64,000 nt of DNA from Pedobacter ghigonis (GTDB lineage: Bacteria > Bacteroidota > Bacteroidia > Sphingobacteriales > Sphingobacteriaceae): positions 1 through 64,000 of the forward strand of contig NZ_CAESCM010000012.1 in the NCBI RefSeq assembly GCF_903166585.1. Reading direction: 5' to 3'. The position numbers and the translations under genes are program-made. The notes beneath the pieces were generated by a model, which was given only the letters and a program-made list of their open reading frames with translations, had not been told where the DNA came from and searched no databases. Shown in pieces: positions 27,408 through 35,297 of this stretch (positions are counted from its first letter, which is position 1; each line of letters opens with the position of its first letter).

Positions 27408-28251
27408 ATAAAAAAATACATTTATTTATTTTAGCGATATTGCTCTCGCTCAATGTTGTTGCTCAAACTAAAACTATCCGGGTAGATATTGTTCAAAAAA
27501 CCAATGGTGAAGAAATGAAGGGGAAAGTAACGCGGATTACCGACACCGATATCTCTTTCGTTTACGCTGGCGAAACCCTTGAGTACTCAATCAAAAAATC
27601 CGATATCCAGAAAGTAACGTATGCCAGTGCCCGTACAGAAGTTTTAGCCAAGCCAGTCTTCCGGCACAAGATCGTCAAAAAGATCAGGTAGCCATGAGTG
27701 CAACGCCTGTTGATCATCATAACAAAATTGCTATTTTGCCCTTCACATTTCTAATAGATAACCAGCCCGGTGCCGATGAAGTGGGCTATAAAGCCCAGGA
27801 AGACACCTACAGCATCTTATCTCAGCATTCGGCAGGTTACACCATTTTGGATCCACGTACTACGAATGCCAAATTAATCCAGGCGGGTATTACCAAAGAA
27901 AAAATCAGAGGTTTTTCAATGAAAGATATTTGCGATGCCTTAGGCGTAGAATACATTATTGACGGCAGCATTACGCAAAATAAAGGTTATCAAACCAGTA
28001 CTACCAGCGATAACTCCAATACCAAAATCAAAAGAAACGACAATGATAAGATTAGCGGTGGTTCAACTTCGAGTTCGAGTTACAGCAGTGCTGCACAGCG
28101 TTACGATGTAAGTGTTGGCCTTCATATTTATATGGATAACAATGCCAGTATTTACAACCAAAACCACAAGGCCTTTTTCTCCAATACCGATGGTTCGTAC
28201 AGCAGTCCTTTAGAATACCTCCTAAAACGTTGTCCGTTATACCGCAAATAA
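27408..28251 (+). pseudogene. Broken gene for an exported CsgG/LpoB-like protein
   Basis: Two open frames join into one protein if a single T is restored. The first encodes a complete signal peptide (KKIHLFILAILLSL..VVAQ) and a mature start up to RTEV near 27645. Only four Ts stand in the run after that point; a fifth would continue as FSQASLPAQDRQKDQVAMS into the downstream frame, which continues to 28251 with KIAILPFTFL, DICDALGVEYIIDGSI and a serine-rich patch. The expected ATG before KK is CAT, so the start is also lost; only a TTG at 27440 inside the signal peptide is available. The second half resembles CsgG/LpoB-type periplasmic domains (moderate confidence). True decay or a homopolymer sequencing error are both possible. 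Confidence 0.6.
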
Positions 28252-28300
28252 GAACTCAAAATCTTCGCTTTGAAGGTGGATTGTTACTTAAAAAATTAAA

Positions 28301-28336
28301 AACAGGGTTTCTGCACACCGCAGAAACCCTGTTTTT
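28301..28336 (+). terminator. Terminator after the broken gene
   Basis: AACAGGGTTTCTGC (28301-28314) / GCAGAAACCCTGTT (28320-28333), 5-base loop, then TTT. Confidence 0.85.
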
Positions 28337-28376
28337 CTTTCTGTGCTACTTTATTGAGTTTACCCAAATAAAGCCC

Positions 28377-28406
28377 TTTGTAATAGCCTTGTTGTTTCTA
28401 TCTTTG
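28377..28406 (+). promoter_or_regulatory. ettA promoter
   Basis: TTTG (28377-28380), 18 bp, TATCTTTG (28399-28406). The resulting leader before the ATG at 28516 is about 100 bases, long for this window, and AT-rich. Confidence 0.65.
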
Positions 28407-28515
28407 TAGCGATTTGATTTTAACCCATTACAAATGTTGTTGAACAAATCTTAAATCTAAATAACCTCTTTTATAAAATACAAAGTTTAAAAATTATTAA
28501 AATCATATAAATACT

Positions 28516-30195
28516 ATGTCAGACGAGAAAATCATTTTTTCAATGGCGGGTGTAAATAAAATTTACCCTCCACAAAAACAGGTTTTAAAAAATATTTATC
28601 TTTCTTTCTTTTACGGTGCCAAAATTGGTGTAATTGGTTTAAACGGTTCTGGTAAATCGTCTCTTTTAAAAATCATTGCTGGTTTAGATAAATCTTATCA
28701 GGGAGAAGTTGTTTTCTCGCCAGGTTACTCGGTGGGTTATTTAGCTCAGGAGCCAATCCTTGATCCCGAAAAAACCGTTCGCGAGGTGGTAGAAGAAGGT
28801 GTTGTAGAAGTTACGGCTATTTTAAAAGAGTACGAAGAAGTAAACGAAGCTTTCGGTCTGGAAGAAAATTATTCTGATCCGGATAAAATGGACAAGTTAA
28901 TGGCCAGACAAGGCGAGCTTCAGGATAAAATAGATGCTTTAGGAGCCTGGGAAATTGATTCGAAACTCGAAAGAGCGATGGATGCTTTGCGCTGCCCTGA
29001 TCCGGACACTAAAATTGGAGTACTGTCAGGTGGTGAGCGCCGCCGTGTAGCCATGTGCCGCTTGTTGCTTCAACACCCTGATGTATTACTATTGGATGAG
29101 CCTACCAACCACCTTGATGCCGAAAGTATCGACTGGTTAGAGCAGTTCTTACAAAATTACGAAGGAACCGTTATTGCAGTTACCCACGACAGGTACTTCC
29201 TGGACAATGTGGCCGGATGGATTTTAGAGTTAGATCGTGGTGAAGGTATTCCGTGGAAAGGAAATTACAGCAGCTGGTTAGACCAGAAAGCAAAACGTTT
29301 GGCTCAGGAAGAAAAAACCGAAAGCAAACGCCAGAAAACTTTAGAACGCGAGCTGGAGTGGGTACGTATGGCGCCAAAAGCCCGTCATGCAAAATCAAAA
29401 GCACGTATTGCCAACTACGATAAATTAGCATCAGAAGATGGCAGAGAAAGAGAAGATAAACTGGAGCTTTTCATTCCTGCAGGACCGCGTTTGGGTAATG
29501 TTGTAATCGAAGCCACCAATGTAACCAAAGCTTATGGCGATAAAGTATTATTCGATAACCTGAATTTCTCACTTCCACCTGCGGGTATTGTAGGTATTAT
29601 TGGTCCGAATGGTGCCGGTAAAACCACTTTATTCCGTTTAATTACCGGACAGGAAGAGGCCGATGAGGGTACTTTCCGTGTAGGCGAAACGGTTGAACTG
29701 GGTTATGTAGATCAGATGCACAACGATTTAGATGCCGATAAAACTGTTTACGAAAACATAACCGATGGTTTAGATAACATTCAATTGGGCAACAAGGCAG
29801 TTAACGGACGTGCCTATGTTTCTAAATTCAATTTCAATGGTGGAGACCAGCAGAAAAAAGTAGGTATTTTATCAGGTGGAGAACGTAACCGTGTGCATTT
29901 AGCCATTACCCTGAAAAAAGGTGCTAACGTACTATTACTCGATGAGCCTACCAACGATATCGACGTAAACACTTTACGTGCCCTCGAAGAAGCTCTTGAG
30001 AACTTTGGTGGCTGTGCGGTAGTAATCAGTCACGACAGGTGGTTCTTAGACCGGATTTGTACGCATATCCTTGCATTTGAAGGTAACTCGGAAGTGTATT
30101 TCTTTGAAGGTAACTACTCCGACTACGAGGAAAACCGCAAAAAGCGTTTGGGTGATGTTACACCGAAACGCATCAGATATAAAAAATTAAGTTAA
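28516..30195 (+). CDS. ettA: Energy-dependent translational throttle protein EttA (ABC-F ATPase)
   Basis: Ribosome-associated ABC-F ATPase that binds the E site and gates the first elongation step according to ATP/ADP. The 559-residue protein has two ABC modules with Walker A at GLNGSGKS (41-48) and GPNGAGKT. ABC signatures are LSGGERRRVA and LSGGERNRVH, Walker B LLLDEPTNHLD and LLLDEPTNDID. Between the modules is a basic linker rich in R/K (KRLAQEEKTESKRQ, ARHAKSKAR), and the EttA arm lies in the first module. No membrane segments, as expected. Length matches E. coli EttA (555). Confidence 0.94.
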   Translation: MSDEKIIFSMAGVNKIYPPQKQVLKNIYLSFFYGAKIGVIGLNGSGKSSLLKIIAGLDKSYQGEVVFSPGYSVGYLAQEPILDPEKTVREVVEEGVVEVTAILKEYEEVNEAFGLEENYSDPDKMDKLMARQGELQDKIDALGAWEIDSKLERAMDALRCPDPDTKIGVLSGGERRRVAMCRLLLQHPDVLLLDEPTNHLDAESIDWLEQFLQNYEGTVIAVTHDRYFLDNVAGWILELDRGEGIPWKGNYSSWLDQKAKRLAQEEKTESKRQKTLERELEWVRMAPKARHAKSKARIANYDKLASEDGREREDKLELFIPAGPRLGNVVIEATNVTKAYGDKVLFDNLNFSLPPAGIVGIIGPNGAGKTTLFRLITGQEEADEGTFRVGETVELGYVDQMHNDLDADKTVYENITDGLDNIQLGNKAVNGRAYVSKFNFNGGDQQKKVGILSGGERNRVHLAITLKKGANVLLLDEPTNDIDVNTLRALEEALENFGGCAVVISHDRWFLDRICTHILAFEGNSEVYFFEGNYSDYEENRKKRLGDVTPKRIRYKKLS

Positions 30196-30199
30196 AGCA

Positions 30200-30228
30200 A
30201 AAGTCCCGACCAAAAATCGGGACTTTCT
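30200..30228 (+). terminator. ettA terminator
   Basis: AAAGTCCCGA (30200-30209) / TCGGGACTTT (30217-30226), 7-base loop. Confidence 0.8.
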
Positions 30229-30263
30229 TATTTGAGAGATTAGCGTTAATAAAAAACTTTCAG

Positions 30264-30293
30264 AATAACTCAAGTTTAAAAACTTGAGTTATT
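30264..30293. terminator. Palindromic terminator between convergent genes
   Basis: AATAACTCAAGTTT (30264-30277) and AAACTTGAGTTATT (30280-30293), a 14-bp perfect stem around two bases. It sits just past the stop of the minus-strand gene at 30302 and probably terminates it. Confidence 0.7.
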
Positions 30294-30301
30294 TATAGCC
30301 A

Positions 30302-30688
30302 TTACATAGATGCTGTAAATGGAGCCAGTCTTTGGGCTTCTTTTGCTTTTCTTTTACCTCTGAAAAAGAAATACAGGTTAATAAACAGCATGATGCCAAG
30401 GTAAATAGCAAAGCCACCAATTTTAGAACTTAGCGCTTCGATTAAGTTCCTGTAATCGTTTGTGCTGATGCTAATTTTCATAATCAAAAGGGCAAAGCCA
30501 ATATTCAACAGGTAAAACCCCGTTTCAAAAAGTTTATTGGTTGCAAAAGCTATTTCTTCGCGGCCTTTAAAAATATCGAGCATGTACACTTTACTATTTT
30601 TAAACAGCGTTTTTGAAACATAAAAAGTTAAGAAAAGTACAACAGGTAAATAAACTGCATAACCGATTAAAATTTTTGTCGTTTCCAT
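30302..30688 (-). CDS. Small membrane protein of unknown function, copy A
   Basis: A 128-residue protein with about three to four hydrophobic segments (near 8-26, 55-72, 90-110) and a basic tail (RGKRKAKEAQR). Not recognised. The gene is 20 bases downstream of a second gene of the same size. Both share a charged loop after the first span, a NKLFETGFYLLNIGFALL / NKSLLVAYYLVNIGYCSM type helix and a YLGIMLFINLYFFF / VLHYLNIFLLTN type last span. They are therefore probably paralogues working as a pair; this is inference from the matched layout. Confidence 0.6.
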   Translation of the reverse strand: METTKILIGYAVYLPVVLFLTFYVSKTLFKNSKVYMLDIFKGREEIAFATNKLFETGFYLLNIGFALLIMKISISTNDYRNLIEALSSKIGGFAIYLGIMLFINLYFFFRGKRKAKEAQRLAPFTASM

Positions 30689-30708
30689 AATCCGGATTTT
30701 TTAGATTG

Positions 30709-31056
30709 TTATTTAATTAATTTATGAATGGTATTGGTGAGCAAAAAGATATTTAAGTAATGAAGCACCGAGAGGATGCAAATGATAGTCGCTACTTTTA
30801 TAGCCATGATTTCAATAAGCTGTAAAGATGAGGTGATGGTCTCCCAGCCAATCAGTGTCATACTGCAGTAGCCAATATTTACCAGATAATAAGCTACCAG
30901 TAATGATTTATTAATCTGTTGACAGAGTTCCAGATGATCGGGTATCAGTTCGGCTACGAAAACATTGCCATTGCGATAGCAGATTTTTCCCACCACCACA
31001 ATGATGAATACGATGATCGAAATAAAAATGCTATAGCCCAGTATATTGTAATCCAT
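30709..31056 (-). CDS. Small membrane protein of unknown function, copy B
   Basis: A 115-residue product with hydrophobic segments near 5-25, 48-66 and 80-105, upstream of and paralogue-like to the gene at 30302 (see there). The start at 31056 (MDYNIL) is preferred over 31083 because the first membrane helix follows immediately. The two genes are separated by 20 bases and surely share a transcript. Function unknown; no signature residues for a known transporter or enzyme. Confidence 0.6.
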   Translation of the reverse strand: MDYNILGYSIFISIIVFIIVVVGKICYRNGNVFVAELIPDHLELCQQINKSLLVAYYLVNIGYCSMTLIGWETITSSLQLIEIMAIKVATIICILSVLHYLNIFLLTNTIHKLIK

Positions 31057-31083
31057 GATAAGTTGATTTAACGCCAACAACAA

Positions 31084-31407
31084 ATTAAACTTTCAGGAAA
31101 AATTGAAAATATGGATTAAAAAAATTAGGCCTTCCCCTACCTGTTTCTATCACTTTTCTTTCCCACTTTTGTTGATGTAAAATTAAATCAATATTATTGA
31201 AGTTTCAAATATTATTGAAAGTTTATTTTGTAATTATTGAAGGATATATGTTGAATGAGGGAATATGTGTTTGCCTAAAACATTCAATCACTCAAAACTC
31301 GATTATTTTATTTTACAGTTATTGAAGGATTAAATGTTGAATGAGAATAAGTGCTTTGCCTAAAACATTCAATCATTCAAAATTCAATCATTTATTAAAG
31401 CTCAGCC
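31084..31407. repeat. AT-rich spacer with two 85-bp direct repeats
   Basis: ATTATTGAA recurs at 31193, 31211 and 31233. Two longer copies start at about 31234 and 31319 (ATTGAAGGAT.., TGTTGAATGAG.., TTTGCCTAAAACATTCAATCA..), period 85. Each copy carries TTGAATG/CATTCAA inverted arms. No gene. Confidence 0.75.
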
Positions 31408-32145
31408 CTAGTGCCTGTTTTTAAGGGCTTTTTTAATCGCCACTTCGGTTACGGTTTCCATTATTTTATAACCTGCCAGATTGGGATGCACTCCATCAAC
31501 CGTTAATTCGGCTTTTTGGCCGTTAAGTTCATCAACTAAGGGTGTCCAGTAATCTAATATGGTAAAATGTTTTTGTTTGGCATAAGCTACAATCAGCTCA
31601 TTTAGCGCCATAATTTCTTCGGCGGCATGTATGCTTTTATTCCATGGATACTGGTAAACCGGCAGGTATTTGCAAAGGATAACTTTAATATGATGCAGTT
31701 TGGCCAGCTCTGCCATGGTTTTAATGTTATCCATTATCTTTTGGTTGGTAACATGGCCTGTATTACCTGCAATATCGTTACTTCCGGCTAAAATAATTAC
31801 CGCTTTTGGCTTCAGGTTAATCACATCCTGCCTGAACCGGATTAACAGCTGTGGCGAAATCTGTCCGCTTATCCCCCTATCTAAGTATGGTTTATTGTTA
31901 AAATATTCGGGATCTTTCTGTTTCCAGAATTCAAAAATCGAACTCCCTAAAAATACTACCCTCTTTTCCTTCCGTTTTGGCGGCAATAAAAGCGCATTTT
32001 CTTTCTCATACTTGGTAAGCGCGGCCCAATCATCGGCAAAATTTTCCTTTTTCGGTTTGTTTTTTAACGAATCGGCATCAACATTTTGCGCAGATAAACT
32101 GCCTGTGGCAATCACCAAAAGGAAAAATAGGATATAGCTTCTCAT
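31408..32145 (-). CDS. Exported SGNH/GDSL-family hydrolase
   Basis: A 245-residue exported esterase-type enzyme: signal peptide (1-19, ending LSA-Q). The SGNH blocks follow in order: FLGSSIFEFW (block I, serine nucleophile at or near Ser69), RGISGQ (block II glycine), AGSND at 120-124 (block III Asn123), and DGVHPNLAGY (block V, Asp217/His220). All catalytic residues are present. Known substrates of this superfamily include acyl and acetyl esters of sugars and lipids; which one applies cannot be told. It may be cotranscribed with the TonB receptor gene upstream (51 bases away on the same strand). Confidence 0.88.
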   Translation of the reverse strand: MRSYILFFLLVIATGSLSAQNVDADSLKNKPKKENFADDWAALTKYEKENALLLPPKRKEKRVVFLGSSIFEFWKQKDPEYFNNKPYLDRGISGQISPQLLIRFRQDVINLKPKAVIILAGSNDIAGNTGHVTNQKIMDNIKTMAELAKLHHIKVILCKYLPVYQYPWNKSIHAAEEIMALNELIVAYAKQKHFTILDYWTPLVDELNGQKAELTVDGVHPNLAGYKIMETVTEVAIKKALKNRH

Positions 32146-32196
32146 AAGGCTTTAAACGGTTTAAAAGAACCGCTAAACTAAAATTTAATTTCAGGT

Positions 32197-34890
32197 TTAA
32201 TTCATTTCGCCTGTATTAAAGTTGTTAAGCCTGCTCTTGATTCTTTTATCGCCAAATTTGCTGATATTATAGGTAAGTGTGGCTTGTACAAATCGGCTAA
32301 TGAACCGCGTTCTGTTCTCGGAGATGGAATTGTTCGTAATACTGGTTTGAAAAAGTGCCCCTTGGTTAAACAGGTCGTTTGCCTGAACCGCAAAACCAAG
32401 CCTGTTATCTTTTAGGAAATTGGCATTCATGCCCATATTTACCAATAGCGGATTGCCGGCATTTAAATTATAGCCAAAATTAAGACTTTTGGAGGCTGAG
32501 GCGTTCAACCTGAAACGCTTGTTCGGAATCCAGCTTGCACCACCATTTAAAGCCAAAACCTGTACGTTTTTAATGTTCTGGTTCAAAATAGAATAAGTGT
32601 TCGAACTAAAACTGTACGATATACTGCTGTTTACCGAAAATTTCTTCTCGTTAAGGCTAAACCTGAATGCGTTCGAGAGGTTTATTCCGCTGCTCCTGTT
32701 TAATACATTATCGGTATAAAAAACATTGTGACTGTAAGCTACATTCCCATTTAACGACAGGGAAAGTTTATTGGTCATTAGGCGCTTGTTTAACGAGTAG
32801 TTGCCGCCAACATTATAAATGCCATTTACATTTTCGTAGGTAGTTTGCTGTTTTAAACTGTTTAGTGTATCTCTTAAAAAAATGGTATTGCTCACTACGC
32901 TGTTAAATGCAAAAGAACCCGATAAGCCTGCCATAATGCTCCAACCCGATTTGGCTCCAAACTGGTTATAACTGAGATCGGCCGAGTGGCTTGTAGTGGC
33001 CTTCAGATCAGGATTTCCAATAATGAGGTTTTGCACATCGTTATTGTTGCGGATAGGCTGAAGCTTGTTAAAATCGGGCGAACTGGTATAGCCATTATAA
33101 CCAAAACTAAAACTCCGGTTTTCTTTAATCTGGTAGCTGAGATTACCTGAAGGCGAAAAATTTAACTGATAATTGCGCAGTTGCTGCCCGGTATTCTGGT
33201 ATTTACCTATAATAATGCTGGGCGAAAAATTTAACCCGAAATTATAACTGATCTTTTTCGCATTTGTATTAAAACCAATGCTAATGTTCTGGTTAATAAA
33301 ATTCGAAACGTAATCCTGTCCCAGCGAATCGACCAGAAAGCTGGCACCAAATTTATCGGTGACGGTAGTATTTTGGGTATTCTGGCTCCTGCTTACCGAA
33401 AAGCGGTACGATAAATTGATAAAGCTATACCCTGTGCTATCGTTAGCCCGCTTTAAAGAATTGGAAAACTGAATGTTCCCTCCTATGTTCGAACTGCGGG
33501 TATCATTTTCAACCAGGCGGTTTAACAGCGAATCTTTAACCAGTACATTGGTTGTTTCGTTGTAATAACGGATAATATCATTAATGCTGCTGCTTGATTT
33601 GCCCTCGTTGGTATTAAAATTAAAGCCCATTGACAGCGACCGCCTGTTGTTTGACAAGCGTCGCGACCAGTTAATATTTCCACCGATATTGGGGCTATTG
33701 CTTCTAGAACCGGAGTTAGAAATAAGATCTTGCTTAATAATCCCTGTTTTATCGGAAGTTGAAAAAGCATTGTTTTTGCTGCTGCCCAGCGAGCCAGAAA
33801 GCGCCGCATTAAAATAATTCTTTTTTGTAGCCCCGTTTAGCCCAAGGTTTATGTTGTTATTAAGTGAGCTGCTATTGTTGGCACTCTCTCTTAAATCGTA
33901 AATGGTTCCTTGCGGATTAAATGTTTCGAGATAGGTGCTTTGAATAGAATTGTTGCGGTTATTGTTAAAGTTGTAATTGGCGTTAACACTAAACTCCTTA
34001 GAAATTTTATCCCTGATATTTCCGTTTAAGCTGGCATTATGCAGTTTACTAAACTCGTTATCGGTTAATCCGTAGCGGCCACCAAAACCGATTTGCTTTG
34101 TTTTTTTCCAGATACTCCCGTTGGTTCCAAGGTTATGTGCATTATTTGTAGCCGATGATACATTTACGCCACCAAATACACCTTTATCCATCCCTGGCTT
34201 GGTAACCAGATTCAGCATTTTTTGAGGCGTACCCACTTTTATGCCTGTAAAATTGGCTTCATCACCATAATCGTCTATTACCTGCAGCTTGGCAATAATA
34301 TCAGCTGGTAACTGCCTGATGTAATCTTCTACATTGCTGGTAAAAAAATCTTCGCCATTTACCCGCAGCTTGGTCATTTTTTTACCCATGGCGGTAACGG
34401 CACCTTTTTCATCAACCTCAATGCCTTGCAGTTGTTTCAGCAGGTCTTCTACCTTGTCGTTTTCCCTTACAGTATAGGCACCTGCATTGTACTCGATGGT
34501 ATCCTTTTTAATTTTTATCGGATCGACTTTTACTTTAACCTCTACATCTTCTAAATGTATGGGTTCTGTTTTAAGCACAATGGCTTCCAAAACCGTTCCT
34601 TTTTTTGAAGGCTCGATTTCGTAAACAGAAGCATAAGGTTTGTAGCCCAAAGCTTTTACCACAAGATAAAACTTATTGCTTTTTACTTTCGGAAAGGAAA
34701 ACCCTCCCTTGCTATCCGAAGTAGTACGCAGGGTATCTTTATCCGTCGTTACCTGAATACTCACCCCTTCGACAGGCTTTTTCAGGGAATCGGTTACAGT
34801 ACCATTTACTTTAGATTGAGCGCGCGCGTTAAAAGAGAGAATAAGCAGTACAAAAAATAATAAAAAGCAGAAATTATTGCTTTTTTTCAT
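32197..34890 (-). CDS. TonB-dependent receptor with outer membrane beta-barrel domain
   Basis: An 897-residue outer membrane protein. It has a signal peptide (ending ARA-Q), a carboxypeptidase-like regulatory domain (about 27-105, KVNGTVTDSLKKPVEGVSI), and a plug-like part (IEYNAGAYTVRENDKVEDLLKQ, VNGEDFFTSNVEDYIRQLPA, IKVGTPQKMLNLVTKPG). A long barrel rich in N/S/Y alternation follows. The plug wording matches the barrel-type receptors that lack a SusD partner. Substrate unknown. Its ATG overlaps the end of the upstream DUF1456 gene by 17 bases, so translation of the two is coupled. Confidence 0.88.
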   Translation of the reverse strand: MKKSNNFCFLLFFVLLILSFNARAQSKVNGTVTDSLKKPVEGVSIQVTTDKDTLRTTSDSKGGFSFPKVKSNKFYLVVKALGYKPYASVYEIEPSKKGTVLEAIVLKTEPIHLEDVEVKVKVDPIKIKKDTIEYNAGAYTVRENDKVEDLLKQLQGIEVDEKGAVTAMGKKMTKLRVNGEDFFTSNVEDYIRQLPADIIAKLQVIDDYGDEANFTGIKVGTPQKMLNLVTKPGMDKGVFGGVNVSSATNNAHNLGTNGSIWKKTKQIGFGGRYGLTDNEFSKLHNASLNGNIRDKISKEFSVNANYNFNNNRNNSIQSTYLETFNPQGTIYDLRESANNSSSLNNNINLGLNGATKKNYFNAALSGSLGSSKNNAFSTSDKTGIIKQDLISNSGSRSNSPNIGGNINWSRRLSNNRRSLSMGFNFNTNEGKSSSSINDIIRYYNETTNVLVKDSLLNRLVENDTRSSNIGGNIQFSNSLKRANDSTGYSFINLSYRFSVSRSQNTQNTTVTDKFGASFLVDSLGQDYVSNFINQNISIGFNTNAKKISYNFGLNFSPSIIIGKYQNTGQQLRNYQLNFSPSGNLSYQIKENRSFSFGYNGYTSSPDFNKLQPIRNNNDVQNLIIGNPDLKATTSHSADLSYNQFGAKSGWSIMAGLSGSFAFNSVVSNTIFLRDTLNSLKQQTTYENVNGIYNVGGNYSLNKRLMTNKLSLSLNGNVAYSHNVFYTDNVLNRSSGINLSNAFRFSLNEKKFSVNSSISYSFSSNTYSILNQNIKNVQVLALNGGASWIPNKRFRLNASASKSLNFGYNLNAGNPLLVNMGMNANFLKDNRLGFAVQANDLFNQGALFQTSITNNSISENRTRFISRFVQATLTYNISKFGDKRIKSRLNNFNTGEMN

Positions 34891-35107
34891 CCCTTGGGCC
34901 CCTTTTATAAATTACAAGACCATTTAAAAAATTACGCAGGATCTGATCGCCGCAGGGCTTAAAATTTTCGTGGTCTTCATTTCTGAAAATATCGCCCAAC
35001 TCCGCTTTGGTTACCTTAAAACCCACTAAATCGCAAATGGTTATAATATCTTCTGTTTTAAGTGATAAGGCTACTCTAAGTTTTTTTAATATATCGTTGT
35101 TGCTCAT
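34874..35107 (-). CDS. Short DUF1456 (YehS-like) protein
   Basis: A 77-residue protein consisting of one DUF1456 unit: N-terminal MSNNDILKKLRVAL, then KTEDIITICDLVGFKVTKAELGDIFRNE. E. coli YehS (156 residues) has two such units in tandem, so this is half length. It is probably a genuine short form, because its end is intact and its stop lies inside the next gene. Function unknown; the small helical fold has been compared with DNA-binding proteins, which is not tested here. Overlaps the receptor gene by 17 bases. Confidence 0.75.
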   Translation of the reverse strand: MSNNDILKKLRVALSLKTEDIITICDLVGFKVTKAELGDIFRNEDHENFKPCGDQILRNFLNGLVIYKRGPRDEKKQ

Positions 35108-35132
35108 GCGGTTTGGATTGTAAAATGAATGG

Positions 35133-35249
35133 TTTATTGGGTGAGTTATTGAATGAGTGTTTTAATGTTAGAACGTTTTAAAGTTGAAATGTTGCAAAGT
35201 TTGAAAGTTTTAATTCTCGAATGTTGGAATGTTACCCTCACCCAATAAA
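35133..35249. repeat. 117-bp element with perfect 13-bp terminal inverted repeats
   Basis: TTTATTGGGTGAG (35133-35145) and CTCACCCAATAAA (35237-35249) enclose 91 AT-rich bases. Immediately after it, AATAAACTAATGAC is repeated directly. The layout resembles a miniature inverted-repeat element. Confidence 0.65.
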
Positions 35250-35297
35250 CTAATGACAAATAAACTAATGACTATTGAACCAATGAACGTATAAACC

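Noticed and set aside
27440..27691. Separate 83-residue gene with a TTG start
   Set aside because: It begins inside a signal peptide and its last residues after RTEV are out-of-frame noise; it is the first half of a broken gene.
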